A stretch of 64,000 nucleotides of DNA from contig CAWJKM010000003.1 in assembly GCA_963843525.1 (NCBI GenBank), positions 434,001 to 498,000 of the forward strand, written 5' to 3'. Shown here in pieces: positions 9,937-18,162 of this stretch. Numbering within the stretch: position 1 is the stretch's first letter; each line of letters starts with the position of its first letter. Below the pieces are notes generated by a model. It was not told where the DNA came from and ran no database searches. It saw nothing but the letters and a program-made list of their open reading frames with translations. Source of the stretch: DATJPR01 sp963843525. GTDB lineage: Bacteria > Bacteroidota > Ignavibacteria > UBA10030 > UBA6906. A program made the translations under genes and the position numbers.

Positions 9937-10361
9937 CCGAGCGCACGACGACATCGCCTGAGGAGACTATCGCTCTCGGGAAGGAGTTGGGTTCAACCCT
10001 TCTCTGCGGTGACGTTGTCGCGATTTCCGGGACGCTGGGAACGGGAAAAACCTGCTTTGTGAAGGGCGTCTGCGAGTCACTCGGTGTACAGGCCCATGTT
10101 GGGAGCCCGACATTTACTCTTATCAACGAATATCCGGGAGCGAGCTGCACGGTTGTGCATATCGATCTGTATCGCCTGAGAAAAGGGAAAGAGCTGCAGG
10201 AACTCGGGCTGCTGGAGTATTTCGACGAAGGACACATCTGTCTTGTGGAATGGCCTGAAATGGTCCTTCCGTTGCTGCCGCAGGACCACCATACGGTTTC
10301 CATTCGTCACGGTTCGACGTCGCTGACCAGGGTGATCTCGATCGATCGAGGCATCTCATGA
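9933..10361 (+). CDS. tsaE: tRNA threonylcarbamoyladenosine biosynthesis ATPase TsaE
   Basis: The 142-residue P-loop protein has a Walker A motif GTLGTGKT (33-40), followed by the family signature GSPTFTLINEY and the HIDLYRL block. TsaE drives the TsaB-TsaD complex that makes t6A37 in tRNAs reading ANN codons, in the cytoplasm. Length is normal for the family. Its ATG overlaps the porX stop (ATGA), and its own stop overlaps tsaB the same way. Translational coupling with its partner TsaB is therefore likely. Confidence 0.93.
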   Translation: MTERTTTSPEETIALGKELGSTLLCGDVVAISGTLGTGKTCFVKGVCESLGVQAHVGSPTFTLINEYPGASCTVVHIDLYRLRKGKELQELGLLEYFDEGHICLVEWPEMVLPLLPQDHHTVSIRHGSTSLTRVISIDRGIS

Positions 10362-11032
10362 CTGTTCTCGGGATCGAGACCGCAACACACCTGTGCGGAG
10401 CAGCGCTGGTCCGGAGGGGGAACCTCCTCGCCGAGCGTTTCGTGGACGAGCGGAATGTCCACGCGGAACGACTGATGGAGCTCATCCAGGGAGTGACCGC
10501 AGACCACGGGCGCCTGGAAGCGGTGGAAGGCATCGCCGTGTCAATCGGTCCCGGGTCGTTCACAGGGTTGCGCATCGGGGCGAGTATTGCCAAGGGGCTT
10601 GCATTCGGCGGTGATAAGTTGCTGATTGGGGTCCCAACCCTCCAGGCGCTCATTGAACGGGCGCGCCGGGAAAGCCCTGTCGGCGGACGGGCACATGAAC
10701 TGGCTGCGGTGCTTCCCGCACGGCGCGGGGAATATTTCATGATGCGCGAGTCGACCGGAGAGGTCCGCGTTGTCCGGGGCGAAAGTGTCGTCGACGAGTG
10801 CAGACGAAACGCCCTTGTGCTGACCGGTGATACCGGGGGACTGAACCTCACTGCTGAAGGGGCAGCGGACATTCCGGAGGTGGAGGACCATCTTCGCCGC
10901 TGCAGTGCATCGAGTGTTGCATACATTGGCGAGCGGATGTTCCTCGAGGGCCGGAGGGATGATATAGAAACCCTCGAGCCGCGCTATCTGCTGGAATTCT
11001 TTTTAAGAGTTGACATGATGGAAAGGACCTGA
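10358..11032 (+). CDS. tsaB: tRNA threonylcarbamoyladenosine biosynthesis protein TsaB
   Basis: The 224-residue member of the Kae1/TsaD-like ASKHA fold opens with TVLGIETATHLCGAALV and carries the TsaB signature SIGPGSFTGLRIG followed by KGLA. TsaB is the scaffold for TsaD in t6A synthesis. The start overlaps the tsaE stop by four bases, so the two are co-translated. TsaD itself is not in the window. Length and motifs are ordinary; nothing suggests decay. Confidence 0.92.
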   Translation: MTVLGIETATHLCGAALVRRGNLLAERFVDERNVHAERLMELIQGVTADHGRLEAVEGIAVSIGPGSFTGLRIGASIAKGLAFGGDKLLIGVPTLQALIERARRESPVGGRAHELAAVLPARRGEYFMMRESTGEVRVVRGESVVDECRRNALVLTGDTGGLNLTAEGAADIPEVEDHLRRCSASSVAYIGERMFLEGRRDDIETLEPRYLLEFFLRVDMMERT

Positions 11033-11036
11033 TCCA

Positions 11037-11876
11037 ATGTCCTGGTTCCGACGATCCAAAGAGAATATCGCTTCCGAGACGCAGAAGAAGGAGATGCCGG
11101 ACGGGCTGTGGACGAAGTGCGAGAGTTGTGGAGAGATCATCCACAAAATGGAGCTCGAAAAGGCCCTGTATACCTGCACGAAGTGCAACGCACATTTCCG
11201 CATCGGGAGCCAGGAATACATCCAGATTCTTCTGGACGAGGGGAGCTTTCATGAATTCGACCGCCGGATGCGCTCCAGCGATCCGCTCAAGTTCACCGAC
11301 TCGAAGCGTTATCGGGACCGCACCACTGAAGCGATCAAGAAGACCGGATTGTATGACGCGGTACGGTGGGGGACAGGGAAGATTGACGGGAAGCCGGTGG
11401 TTCTTGCGGCAATGGATTTTCGATTTATCGGCGGGAGCATGGGATCGGTGGTCGGGGAAAAGATTGGACGCGCCATCGATCGTTCGTGGAAAACCAAAGC
11501 TCCCCTGGTCATCGTGTCCGCGAGCGGGGGCGCCCGAATGATGGAGGGTGCCCTCTCCCTGATGCAAATGGCGAAGACGGGGGCGAAGCTCGCCCGGCTT
11601 GCCGATGCCAGGGTCGCCTATCTCTCTGTCCTGACCGATCCCACCACAGGAGGAGTGACTGCAAGCTTTGCCATGCTGGGTGATGTGAACATTGCGGAGC
11701 CGGGCGCGTTGATCGGCTTTGCGGGTCCGCGCGTGATCAAGCAGACCATTGGCCGGGATCTCCCGCCCGGGTTTCAGCGGTCCGAATTTCTCCTCGAACA
11801 TGGCTTCGTGGATATGATTGTCCATCGTAAAGAGCTCAAGGCGACCATCGCCCAGATGATTACATTTCTTTCCTGA
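11037..11876 (+). CDS. accD: Acetyl-CoA carboxylase carboxyltransferase subunit beta
   Basis: The protein has 279 residues. An N-terminal four-cysteine zinc ribbon (C28, C31, C47, C50) is followed by the crotonase-like carboxyltransferase domain. That domain carries the motifs VIVSASGGARMMEG, LTDPTTGGVTASFAMLGD and GFAGPRVIKQT. With AccA it transfers carboxyl from carboxybiotin to acetyl-CoA, making malonyl-CoA for fatty acid synthesis. AccA is not nearby. It starts four bases after tsaB in the same run of genes. Confidence 0.95.
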   Translation: MSWFRRSKENIASETQKKEMPDGLWTKCESCGEIIHKMELEKALYTCTKCNAHFRIGSQEYIQILLDEGSFHEFDRRMRSSDPLKFTDSKRYRDRTTEAIKKTGLYDAVRWGTGKIDGKPVVLAAMDFRFIGGSMGSVVGEKIGRAIDRSWKTKAPLVIVSASGGARMMEGALSLMQMAKTGAKLARLADARVAYLSVLTDPTTGGVTASFAMLGDVNIAEPGALIGFAGPRVIKQTIGRDLPPGFQRSEFLLEHGFVDMIVHRKELKATIAQMITFLS

Positions 11877-11881
11877 TTGCC

Positions 11882-12742
11882 GTGATCCCGCCCGTCATTC
11901 GAGAAGTGAAAGCGATGCAGGAGACCGCCCGCGAGGTCCGGCTGAAGGGGAAACGCATCGGTGTTGTGCCTACCATGGGGGCCCTCCATCAGGGGCATCT
12001 CTCGCTCATCCGCCTCGCCTGCCACCATGCCGACTATGTCATTACGACGATCTTTGTGAACCCGACGCAGTTCAGTCCGCAGGAAGACCTCGAACGATAT
12101 CCCCGCCCCTTTGAGAAAGACGTCGAACTGGCAGGAGGGGCAGGGAGTCATTGCATCTTTGCGCCGGCCGTGGGGGAGATGTACCCGCCCGGATTCGAAA
12201 CCAGCGTGATGGTCGATCATTTGACCGCTGTCCTCGAGGGCGCTTCCCGGCCGACGCACTTCCGGGGAGTGACAACCATCGTGACCAAGCTGCTCCTCTG
12301 CACGCAGCCCGATCTGGCGGTGTTCGGCCAGAAGGATGGACAGCAGGTGGCAGTCATCAAACGAATGACTGTGGATTTGAATCTTCCCGTTGAGATTCTT
12401 ATCGGACCAACGATCAGGGAAACTGACGGACTCGCGCTGAGTTCACGAAATGCCTATCTCACGCCGGAGCAGCGGAATCAGGCACCCATCCTGTACCGGG
12501 CGCTTCGCCTGGGTGAAGATCTCATTTCCGGCGGGGAACGATCGTGTGCCGCCGTTCTGGAGAGAGTGCATGACATGATCACCCGGGGTTCCACCGGCGC
12601 AGTCGACTATGTTTCGATCGCCGATGCCGGGACGCTCGATGAACAAGTGATACTGCAGTCCCGAACGCGGGTGATGGTCTCCCTCGCCGTGCGCTTCGGC
12701 ACCACGCGCCTCATCGACAATGTGATTGTCCCGGTGCCGTGA
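11882..12742 (+). CDS. panC: Pantoate-beta-alanine ligase (pantothenate synthetase)
   Basis: The 286-residue protein has the HIGH-type nucleotide-binding motif VPTMGALHQGHLSL near residue 30, TIFVNPTQF, FGQKDGQQ and LSSRNAYL. All are diagnostic of PanC, which condenses pantoate and beta-alanine with ATP in vitamin B5 and CoA synthesis. The start is a GTG six bases after the accD stop, so it is probably in the same transcript. CoA and malonyl-CoA supply thus sit together. No other pan gene is in the window. Confidence 0.94.
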   Translation: MIPPVIREVKAMQETAREVRLKGKRIGVVPTMGALHQGHLSLIRLACHHADYVITTIFVNPTQFSPQEDLERYPRPFEKDVELAGGAGSHCIFAPAVGEMYPPGFETSVMVDHLTAVLEGASRPTHFRGVTTIVTKLLLCTQPDLAVFGQKDGQQVAVIKRMTVDLNLPVEILIGPTIRETDGLALSSRNAYLTPEQRNQAPILYRALRLGEDLISGGERSCAAVLERVHDMITRGSTGAVDYVSIADAGTLDEQVILQSRTRVMVSLAVRFGTTRLIDNVIVPVP

Positions 12743-12750
12743 AACATAAA

Positions 12751-12778
12751 TCTAAAATCTAAAATCTAAATTCTAAAA
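12751..12778 (+). repeat. Heptanucleotide tandem repeat abutting a start codon
   Basis: Four units with an exact 7-base period, TCTAAAA, TCTAAAA, TCTAAAT, TCTAAAA, fill almost the whole 35-base gap between panC and the next gene. The last A is the A of the ATG. There is no Shine-Dalgarno sequence, so this A-rich repeat occupies the ribosome-binding region, and unit number would set the leader length. Confidence 0.85.
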
Positions 12779-13533
12779 TGTCTATGGTTTCTCTCGCCGT
12801 TATCGTCATGGCCGCCGGAAAAGGAACCCGGATGAAGAATCCGGACGTTGCGAAGGTCATGTATCCGGTCGGCGACATGCCCATGATCGAGCATGTCGTG
12901 CGACTTGCCCTCCATCTGCGTGCGGTCAAGACCCTTGTCATCGTCGGATGGCAGAAGGATTCGGTGATCGACCATCTCGCCCGGACGGTTCCGGAGGCGG
13001 TCTGCATAGAGCAGAATCCCCAGCTGGGGACGGGCCATGCCGTTATGCAGGCAGAACCTCTCCTTGTGAGTTTTGAAGGGGATGTTCTGGTTCTCTCCGG
13101 CGATGTGCCGTTATTGCGCCCTGAGACAGTGCAAGCGTTGATTGACGCCCATGGCAGTTCGGGCGCAGCCGCTACCGTGCTGACCACGATTCTTGATGAT
13201 CCTTCGGGATACGGAAGGATCGTCCGTGACGCCGGGGGGAGTGTCACGGGAATTGTCGAGCAGCGCGATGCGAGCGATGAGCAGCGCAAGATCTGTGAAA
13301 TCAATTCCGGGATTTATGTGTTCAAAAGTAAGCATCTCGTTGACGGTTTGGCACACATAACCCCTGACAATGCGCAAAAAGAGTACTATCTCACGGATGT
13401 TTTCGGCTATTATTGGAAGCATAAATTGCCCGTTTCGGCGGTTGTCTGTCACGATCCGCTTGAAGTGCGGGGTATCAACACTGCAGTGCAGCTGGAGGAA
13501 GCCCGGCAGGCCCTTGCGGCACGGGGGAGTTGA
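12778..13533 (+). CDS. GlmU-like sugar nucleotidyltransferase, nucleotidyltransferase domain only
   Basis: The 251-residue protein has the nucleotidyltransferase signature MAAGKGTRMKNPDVAKVM, then QLGTGHAV, LSGDVPLL, GYGRIVRD and EINSGIYVF. All these match the N-terminal uridylyltransferase half of GlmU. GlmU is normally about 450 residues with a left-handed-helix acetyltransferase half; this protein stops after the first domain. The likely reaction is UDP-N-acetylglucosamine (or a related UDP-sugar) synthesis, feeding peptidoglycan and the polysaccharide locus downstream. The exact sugar is uncertain. Translation starts directly after a heptamer repeat without a Shine-Dalgarno sequence. Confidence 0.85.
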   Translation: MSMVSLAVIVMAAGKGTRMKNPDVAKVMYPVGDMPMIEHVVRLALHLRAVKTLVIVGWQKDSVIDHLARTVPEAVCIEQNPQLGTGHAVMQAEPLLVSFEGDVLVLSGDVPLLRPETVQALIDAHGSSGAAATVLTTILDDPSGYGRIVRDAGGSVTGIVEQRDASDEQRKICEINSGIYVFKSKHLVDGLAHITPDNAQKEYYLTDVFGYYWKHKLPVSAVVCHDPLEVRGINTAVQLEEARQALAARGS

Positions 13534-13558
13534 TTCTCAGTCTTCCTTTCGGTATAAT
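13530..13558 (+). promoter_or_regulatory. Sigma-70-like promoter
   Basis: TTGATT (13530-13535), a 17-base spacer and TATAAT (13553-13558) form a near-perfect housekeeping-type promoter. It overlaps the stop codon of the nucleotidyltransferase gene and lies 34 bases ahead of the next start, which has its own GAGGGGAG ribosome site. A new transcription unit probably begins here. Confidence 0.5.
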
Positions 13559-13592
13559 CCATTCAACAAACTGATATTTCGAGGGGAGTGTC

Positions 13593-14090
13593 ATGCGGAA
13601 GGACGGTGTCATACTCCTGGTCGTGCTCTTCCTGGCAGGTTTGGGCAGGGCAGACGCACAGTTCAAATCCCAAAGAGAAGTGGAAGACCGTGTTTCTGAC
13701 GGCATGTCGTCAGCATCCACCCCTTCCATGATCCTCGGATTCTTCGATCCCGAGAAGTTCCATATGCACCATACGTTCAGCCTGTCGTACCAGACGATGG
13801 GTGGTGAAGGCATGAGCCTGGGTACCTATACCAACAGCATGACGTACGATTTTACAGACAAGCTGAACGCGCGGGCCGATGTCAGTTTCATGTACAGTCC
13901 TTACAACACACTGTCGGGACTCGGGACGAAAGGGAAGACCGATCTCAGCCAAATCTTCCTGAGCAGGGCCGAGGTCAATTACAAACCATGGGACAACGTT
14001 TTTCTTCAGGTTCAATTTCGCCAGATCCCCTACGGGGGAAACTACTTTTCACCCTACTATGATCCGTGGTACACGGTCGGAGGCTACTGA
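13593..14090 (+). CDS. Small exported envelope protein, probable short outer-membrane beta protein
   Basis: The 165-residue protein has a clear signal peptide ending at ADAQ (about residue 25). The mature part is rich in alternating aromatic and polar residues (HHTFSLSYQTMGG, MTYDFTDKLNARADVSFMY, VNYKPWDNVFLQVQF). This resembles amphipathic strands of a small outer-membrane barrel or a barrel fragment. I recognise no named family. It has a good ribosome site and a sigma-70-like promoter just upstream. It precedes the LytR_C protein, with a 61-base gap to the longest possible start of that gene. Confidence 0.7.
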   Translation: MRKDGVILLVVLFLAGLGRADAQFKSQREVEDRVSDGMSSASTPSMILGFFDPEKFHMHHTFSLSYQTMGGEGMSLGTYTNSMTYDFTDKLNARADVSFMYSPYNTLSGLGTKGKTDLSQIFLSRAEVNYKPWDNVFLQVQFRQIPYGGNYFSPYYDPWYTVGGY

Positions 14091-14196
14091 CACCCTGTGG
14101 TGCTCCTGTTGCTAATCGTCGTTGCCGTAGGTACAGACCGGGCGACCTGCCATGTGGTGCAGAGTACGTCCGGTTATTGTTTTGTCCCAGGAGGCC

Positions 14197-14703
14197 ATGA
14201 TTTTTACGCGAGGTGAATCTTCCCTTCATTCTCCTGTGCCCCAGCGTTCGCCGCGGAACAGACAGGTCCGTCGGTCTCTCCTGAATGTGGCGATCGGGTC
14301 CCTTGCTCTGCTCGTGCTCGCCCTCACCTACTCCTTTGTCGCACGAACGATTATCCGCCCCCCGGTTGAATCCTCCCGGGCCGGAGCAGCAGTGCGCGGT
14401 GCAGGAACGGCGATTCAGCTCGATGTGCTGAACGGATGCGGAAGTGCGGGGGCCGGATCGGAAATCACCACCTACCTGCGCGCACGCGGCTACGATGTGG
14501 TCGATCTCCGCAACTACAAAACCTTCGATGTGCATGAGACCCTGGTGATCGACCGTACAGGCAACAAAGAGAACGCCGAACGGGTCGCCTATGCATTGGG
14601 GGTCGGGAAGGACAATATTCTTCAGCAGATCAATCCTGACTACTACGTGGACGTGACTGTCGTTATCGGGAAGGATTATCACACACTGAAACCTTCACAA
14701 TAG
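14197..14703 (+). CDS. Membrane-anchored protein with LytR C-terminal (LytR_C) domain
   Basis: A single transmembrane helix near residues 32-52 (NVAIGSLALLVLALTYSFV) leads to an extracytoplasmic LytR_C domain. That domain shows IQLDVLNGCGSAGAGSEIT, YLRARGYDVVDLRNYKTFD and VTVVIGKDYHTL. In other bacteria this domain follows the LCP phosphotransferase domain that attaches polymers to peptidoglycan; here it stands alone, so its role is inferred only as envelope-related. The frame is also open from an ATG at 14152. I prefer the ATG at 14197 because an AGGAGG lies just before it and the extra residues are not conserved-looking. Confidence 0.78.
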   Translation: MIFTRGESSLHSPVPQRSPRNRQVRRSLLNVAIGSLALLVLALTYSFVARTIIRPPVESSRAGAAVRGAGTAIQLDVLNGCGSAGAGSEITTYLRARGYDVVDLRNYKTFDVHETLVIDRTGNKENAERVAYALGVGKDNILQQINPDYYVDVTVVIGKDYHTLKPSQ

Positions 14704-14713
14704 GAGGATCGCA

Positions 14714-15139
14714 TTGAGAGCACCGGGCTTGGCAAAGAAGATCGCTGCACTGGCGATCGCGAAGAAAGCGCAGGAAGTCACAATCCTCGACCTGCGCGGA
14801 TTGACGACGATGACGGATTTCTTCGTCCTCTGTTCCGGAGACTCCGACACCCACGTGAAAGCAATCGGAGACGCGGTGGAAGAAGGGATGGAGAAAGCGT
14901 TGAATGCCCCCTGGCATCGTGAAGCAGGGAGTCCCAACTGGGTGGTGCTTGATTTTGTCGATGTCGTGCTCCACGTGTTTCACAAGAACACGCGTTCCTT
15001 TTACAGCCTCGAGAAGCTCTGGGGCGACGCAAAAATTCATCGCGTTGTGGACAAACCGGCAGCCCTGCCCGTCAAAGAACGGCGCCGGTCCGCCGGAAAA
15101 GGCACCCGATCGGCTACGCGGCGCAAACTCGCTTCCTGA
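14714..15139 (+). CDS. rsfS: Ribosomal silencing factor RsfS
   Basis: The 141-residue protein of the RsfS/Iojap family has VTILDLRGLTTMTDFFVLCSG near the N-terminus and WVVLDFVDVVLHVFH in the second half. It binds ribosomal protein uL14 and blocks subunit joining in starvation. The start is a TTG with an ideal AGGAGG six bases upstream (14702-14707). The last 20 or so residues form a basic Arg/Lys/Ser tail that makes it longer than usual (about 110-120). Its stop overlaps the argS start by one base. Confidence 0.92.
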   Translation: MRAPGLAKKIAALAIAKKAQEVTILDLRGLTTMTDFFVLCSGDSDTHVKAIGDAVEEGMEKALNAPWHREAGSPNWVVLDFVDVVLHVFHKNTRSFYSLEKLWGDAKIHRVVDKPAALPVKERRRSAGKGTRSATRRKLAS

Positions 15140-16803
15140 TGAAACAGTATCTCCTCTCCCAACTTACTGCGGCGTTCGCCCGCCTTGGACTCCCTACGGA
15201 CATCGTGCCGGGGTTTGAAACGCCGAGGCAGAAGGAGCACGGCGATGTCACGACCACCGTTGCTCTCGCGCTCGCTAAGAGATTGCACCGCAACCCTCGC
15301 GATCTTGCACGACAGATTGTGGATACCCTCGAAGTTGATCCCCGCCTCGTCCGGCGTGTGGAGTGTGCGGGTGCGGGCTTCATCAATTTTTCCTTTACGG
15401 AACTTTTCTACCAGGAACAACTCAAGGGAATCCTGGGGACGGGCGGGACATTCGGGAGGTCCTCTGTCGGTGCGGGCAGGCGCGTCCAGGTGGAATTCGT
15501 CAGTGCCAACCCGACGGGTCCCCTGACCGTCGGTCACGGCCGCGGGGCGGTTTTCGGAGACTCGATTGCACGGCTGATGGAATGGACCGGTCACGTCGTG
15601 GAAAGGGAGTACTATTTCAACAATGCGGGCCGACAGATGCGCATACTCGGAGATTCGGTCCGCCTCCGCTATCTCGAACTTCTGGGCGATCAGGTCACCT
15701 TTCCTGAAGAGTACTACCAGGGAGAGTACATCAAGGATATCGCGAGGCACCTCGTCGAAGAGCATGGCGGAGACCTTCGGAACGTTCCTGCGACGGGGAT
15801 TTTCAAGGAACGTGCAGAAGAAGAGATCTTCGGCGACATCAAAAGAACGCTCGGCTGTCTGGGAATCGAGTTCACGACGTTCTTCAACGAAAACTCGCTT
15901 TACGAGAGCGGGAAAATCGATCTGGTGGTGCGGGACCTCCGGGAGCGTGGCCTGGTGTATGAACAGGACGGCGCGGTCTGGCTCAAAACCTCGCAACTCG
16001 GCGGCGAGAAGGACAAGGTGATCATTAAGAATACGGGGGAGCCGACCTATCGCTTGCCCGACATCGCATATCATCGCGAGAAGTATGCAAGAGGATTTGA
16101 TCTGATGATCGATGTTTTCGGGGCAGATCATGTGGCAACCTACCCTGATGTCCTTGCCGCACTCAAGGCGCTCGACTACGACGTGGCAAAAACAAAGGTC
16201 CTCATTCACCAATTTGTGACGATCCTTCAACAGGGCGAGGTGGTGAAAATGTCGACCCGGAAGGCCAACTTCATCACTCTCGACGAGTTGATCGAAGATG
16301 TGGGCGCTGACGTCGTCCGTTGGTTCTTCCTGATGCGAACTGTTACAAGTCACCTTAATTTTGACCTCGATCTTGCGAGAAAACAATCGATCGATAACCC
16401 TGTGTACTATGTCCAGTACGCACATGCAAGAATTAGCAGTATTTTCTCGAAGGCGAAATCATTGGAAAAGGAGGAAGAGCCTCATTCCTTCGATTTTTCC
16501 CTGCTTTCGACCCCTGCTGAACTCGACCTGATGAAATCGTTGTTACAACTACCAGATGCGGTGGAGATGTGCGCGGCGACATTTGAACCTCACCGTCTGA
16601 CTGAGTATCTTTATGACCTTGCAGGTGTCTTTCATCGTTTTTATCATGTATGCGACGTCTTGACCGAAGACAAAGCCCTGACGCAGGCCAGGCTTGCGCT
16701 GTGTCGGGCCACGAAAATCGTCCTTCAGAATGGGCTCACAATGCTGGGAATCTCTGCCCCCGATGCAATGCACCGGATTTCTTCTGAAGAAGCAATGGAA
16801 TGA
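15139..16803 (+). CDS. argS: Arginyl-tRNA synthetase
   Basis: This 554-residue class I synthetase has the N-terminal additional domain (1-110). The HIGH-type motif is SANPTGPLTVGHGRG (about 118-135) and the KMSKS-type loop is VVKMSTRKANF (about 368-378). A DALR anticodon-binding domain closes the chain (about 430-554, with VQYAHARISSIF). It charges tRNA-Arg. Length and motif order are normal. The ATG overlaps the rsfS stop (TGATG). A long non-coding region follows, so the transcription unit probably ends here. Confidence 0.95.
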   Translation: MKQYLLSQLTAAFARLGLPTDIVPGFETPRQKEHGDVTTTVALALAKRLHRNPRDLARQIVDTLEVDPRLVRRVECAGAGFINFSFTELFYQEQLKGILGTGGTFGRSSVGAGRRVQVEFVSANPTGPLTVGHGRGAVFGDSIARLMEWTGHVVEREYYFNNAGRQMRILGDSVRLRYLELLGDQVTFPEEYYQGEYIKDIARHLVEEHGGDLRNVPATGIFKERAEEEIFGDIKRTLGCLGIEFTTFFNENSLYESGKIDLVVRDLRERGLVYEQDGAVWLKTSQLGGEKDKVIIKNTGEPTYRLPDIAYHREKYARGFDLMIDVFGADHVATYPDVLAALKALDYDVAKTKVLIHQFVTILQQGEVVKMSTRKANFITLDELIEDVGADVVRWFFLMRTVTSHLNFDLDLARKQSIDNPVYYVQYAHARISSIFSKAKSLEKEEEPHSFDFSLLSTPAELDLMKSLLQLPDAVEMCAATFEPHRLTEYLYDLAGVFHRFYHVCDVLTEDKALTQARLALCRATKIVLQNGLTMLGISAPDAMHRISSEEAME

Positions 16804-16879
16804 AGCAACCGTCCAAACCCGTGGGCTGCTATGAGAGGCGAACTGCCTGAGAGAGCGTTCGGAGGACGTGTCATTGGTG

Positions 16880-16894
16880 CCAGGTCGGACCTGG
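16880..16894. repeat. 15-base palindrome
   Basis: CCAGGTC and GACCTGG are exact inverted arms separated by one G. It lies about 100 bases upstream of the CRP-type site in the same intergenic region. It may be an operator or a chance hit, and no T-run follows. Confidence 0.35.
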
Positions 16895-16986
16895 ACTGAA
16901 ATGCGATACCAGGGGGGAAAATCGCAGAACTTCGAGCTGCTCGTGCGGCTCTCAAGAAGGACTTCGTTGCGACAGGGACCCTCCGA

Positions 16987-17002
16987 TGTGATTTGTCTCA
17001 CA
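16987..17002. promoter_or_regulatory. Perfect CRP/FNR-type palindrome (TGTGA-N6-TCACA)
   Basis: TGTGA, TTTGTC, TCACA is an exact match to the CRP consensus half-sites with the six-base spacer. A TATATT hexamer begins 23 bases after the site (17025-17030), with no good -35. A start about six bases after the hexamer puts the palindrome centre near -41.5, the classic class II activator position. It precedes the giant adhesin gene. Confidence 0.65.
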
Positions 17003-17366
17003 CCAATAGTCCATCCGCTCTCCATATATTCATCAGTAGACGGCAGTCGGTAAAGTGGGTTCATCGAGTCTTTGCCGCACATCCTCCAACCACTGAGACG
17101 CCGGTACAGCGAAGTATCGTCGCGCACGCCCGTGTGTGAACGGCTGTCATACCTGAAGCAGAGTTATCGCAGTCAAAGAATTCGGTGAAGCGAACGACGG
17201 CGGCACACCAACAAGGGGAGCCGGAGCTGAGTGATCCCGTGTCACTTCGAACCGCTCTAGCGGAAGACCAGTTGTTGAAATGAAGATACCTTGCGAATTA
17301 TCCCCCGATGAAAAAGGGAATGAAGATCACGTGTTCAACTTCAAGAATCCTGTGGTGTTGAATTCT

Positions 17367-18131
17367 ATGAAGCGAATCCATCGGAATTTAGTTTACGTCC
17401 TTCTCCTCGGCTGCCTTCCATCGATTGGTCTGGCCCAGGCGACAAAGCTCGTCGTCACGTCAGTGAACGGAGGAAGCAACCCCACGGCTGGAACGGGGTT
17501 CACCGTCATTGTGTTCGCGAATGATGATTTCAATACTCCCGCGAACGTCGTTTCCTCGACAACGGTCCAATTAGCGCTGAGACCGGGCTTTGGCACGGGC
17601 ACCTTAGGGGGCACCCTCTCCGGAATAATTCCCGCAGGGTTTGATTCCGTGGTCATTACCGGAGTGACGTACACGAAGGCGGAATCGGGGATAGAGATTA
17701 GGGCGACCGCCACCTCGGGGGATGCCCTCAGCTCGGACAACAGCTCGCCATTCACTGTGGACCCGGGTCCGGCGAGTGTGCTCACAGTGGGCACCCAACC
17801 CGGCACGCCAACCGTCGCGGGCGTCGCGTTTAATCTGCAGCCCGCGATCCGAGTGGAAGACGCATTTGGAAATCTCCGGAGCACGGATAACTCCACTGTG
17901 GTTACTGCGTCGAGGGGAACGGGGACGGCGACACTTCAGGGAACGTTGACAGCGACCGCAGCCGGCGGTATCGCCACATTTTCAAACCTCTTCTACACGA
18001 AGGCGGAATCCATCACGCTGGATTTTACCAGCGGCAGTCTGACCTCGGCAACTTCCAACACGGTGGTGGTGAACGCCTGCCAGTGCCTCGACTTCTACTT
18101 CAACAGTCACGGCAAATCGAGCTTCCATTAA
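17367..18131 (+). CDS. Giant surface protein, segment 1: signal peptide and first Ig-like repeats
   Basis: It begins MKRIHRNLVYVLLLGCLPS, a Sec signal peptide cleaved near AQA. Two Ig-like repeats follow, each with a YTKAES motif preceding the end of the domain. The longest frame starts at 17280, but the signal peptide points to 17367. True homology to the repeat ends at VVVN near 18074. The residues after that to the stop are out of frame, because the +1 frame there reads the expected linker (STSTSTVTAN then INANGIDTTGIKVQLKD). Confidence 0.7.
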   Translation: MKRIHRNLVYVLLLGCLPSIGLAQATKLVVTSVNGGSNPTAGTGFTVIVFANDDFNTPANVVSSTTVQLALRPGFGTGTLGGTLSGIIPAGFDSVVITGVTYTKAESGIEIRATATSGDALSSDNSSPFTVDPGPASVLTVGTQPGTPTVAGVAFNLQPAIRVEDAFGNLRSTDNSTVVTASRGTGTATLQGTLTATAAGGIATFSNLFYTKAESITLDFTSGSLTSATSNTVVVNACQCLDFYFNSHGKSSFH

Positions 18132-18162
18132 CGCAAACGGCATCGACACCACGGGTATCAAG

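Larger units (their letters stand above)
16804..17366. other. Intergenic regulatory region ahead of the giant surface-protein gene
   Basis: 563 bases without a convincing gene. It contains a 15-base palindrome (16880-16894), a perfect CRP-type palindrome (16987-17002) and a TATATT -10 candidate (17025-17030). The frame of the downstream gene is open back to an ATG at 17280, but the signal peptide begins at 17367. Confidence 0.7.

Noticed and set aside
15037..16425. 462-residue open frame on the minus strand, opposite argS
   Set aside because: It lies wholly within a clear arginyl-tRNA synthetase gene and has no recognisable motif; long antisense frames are common in G+C-rich coding sequence.
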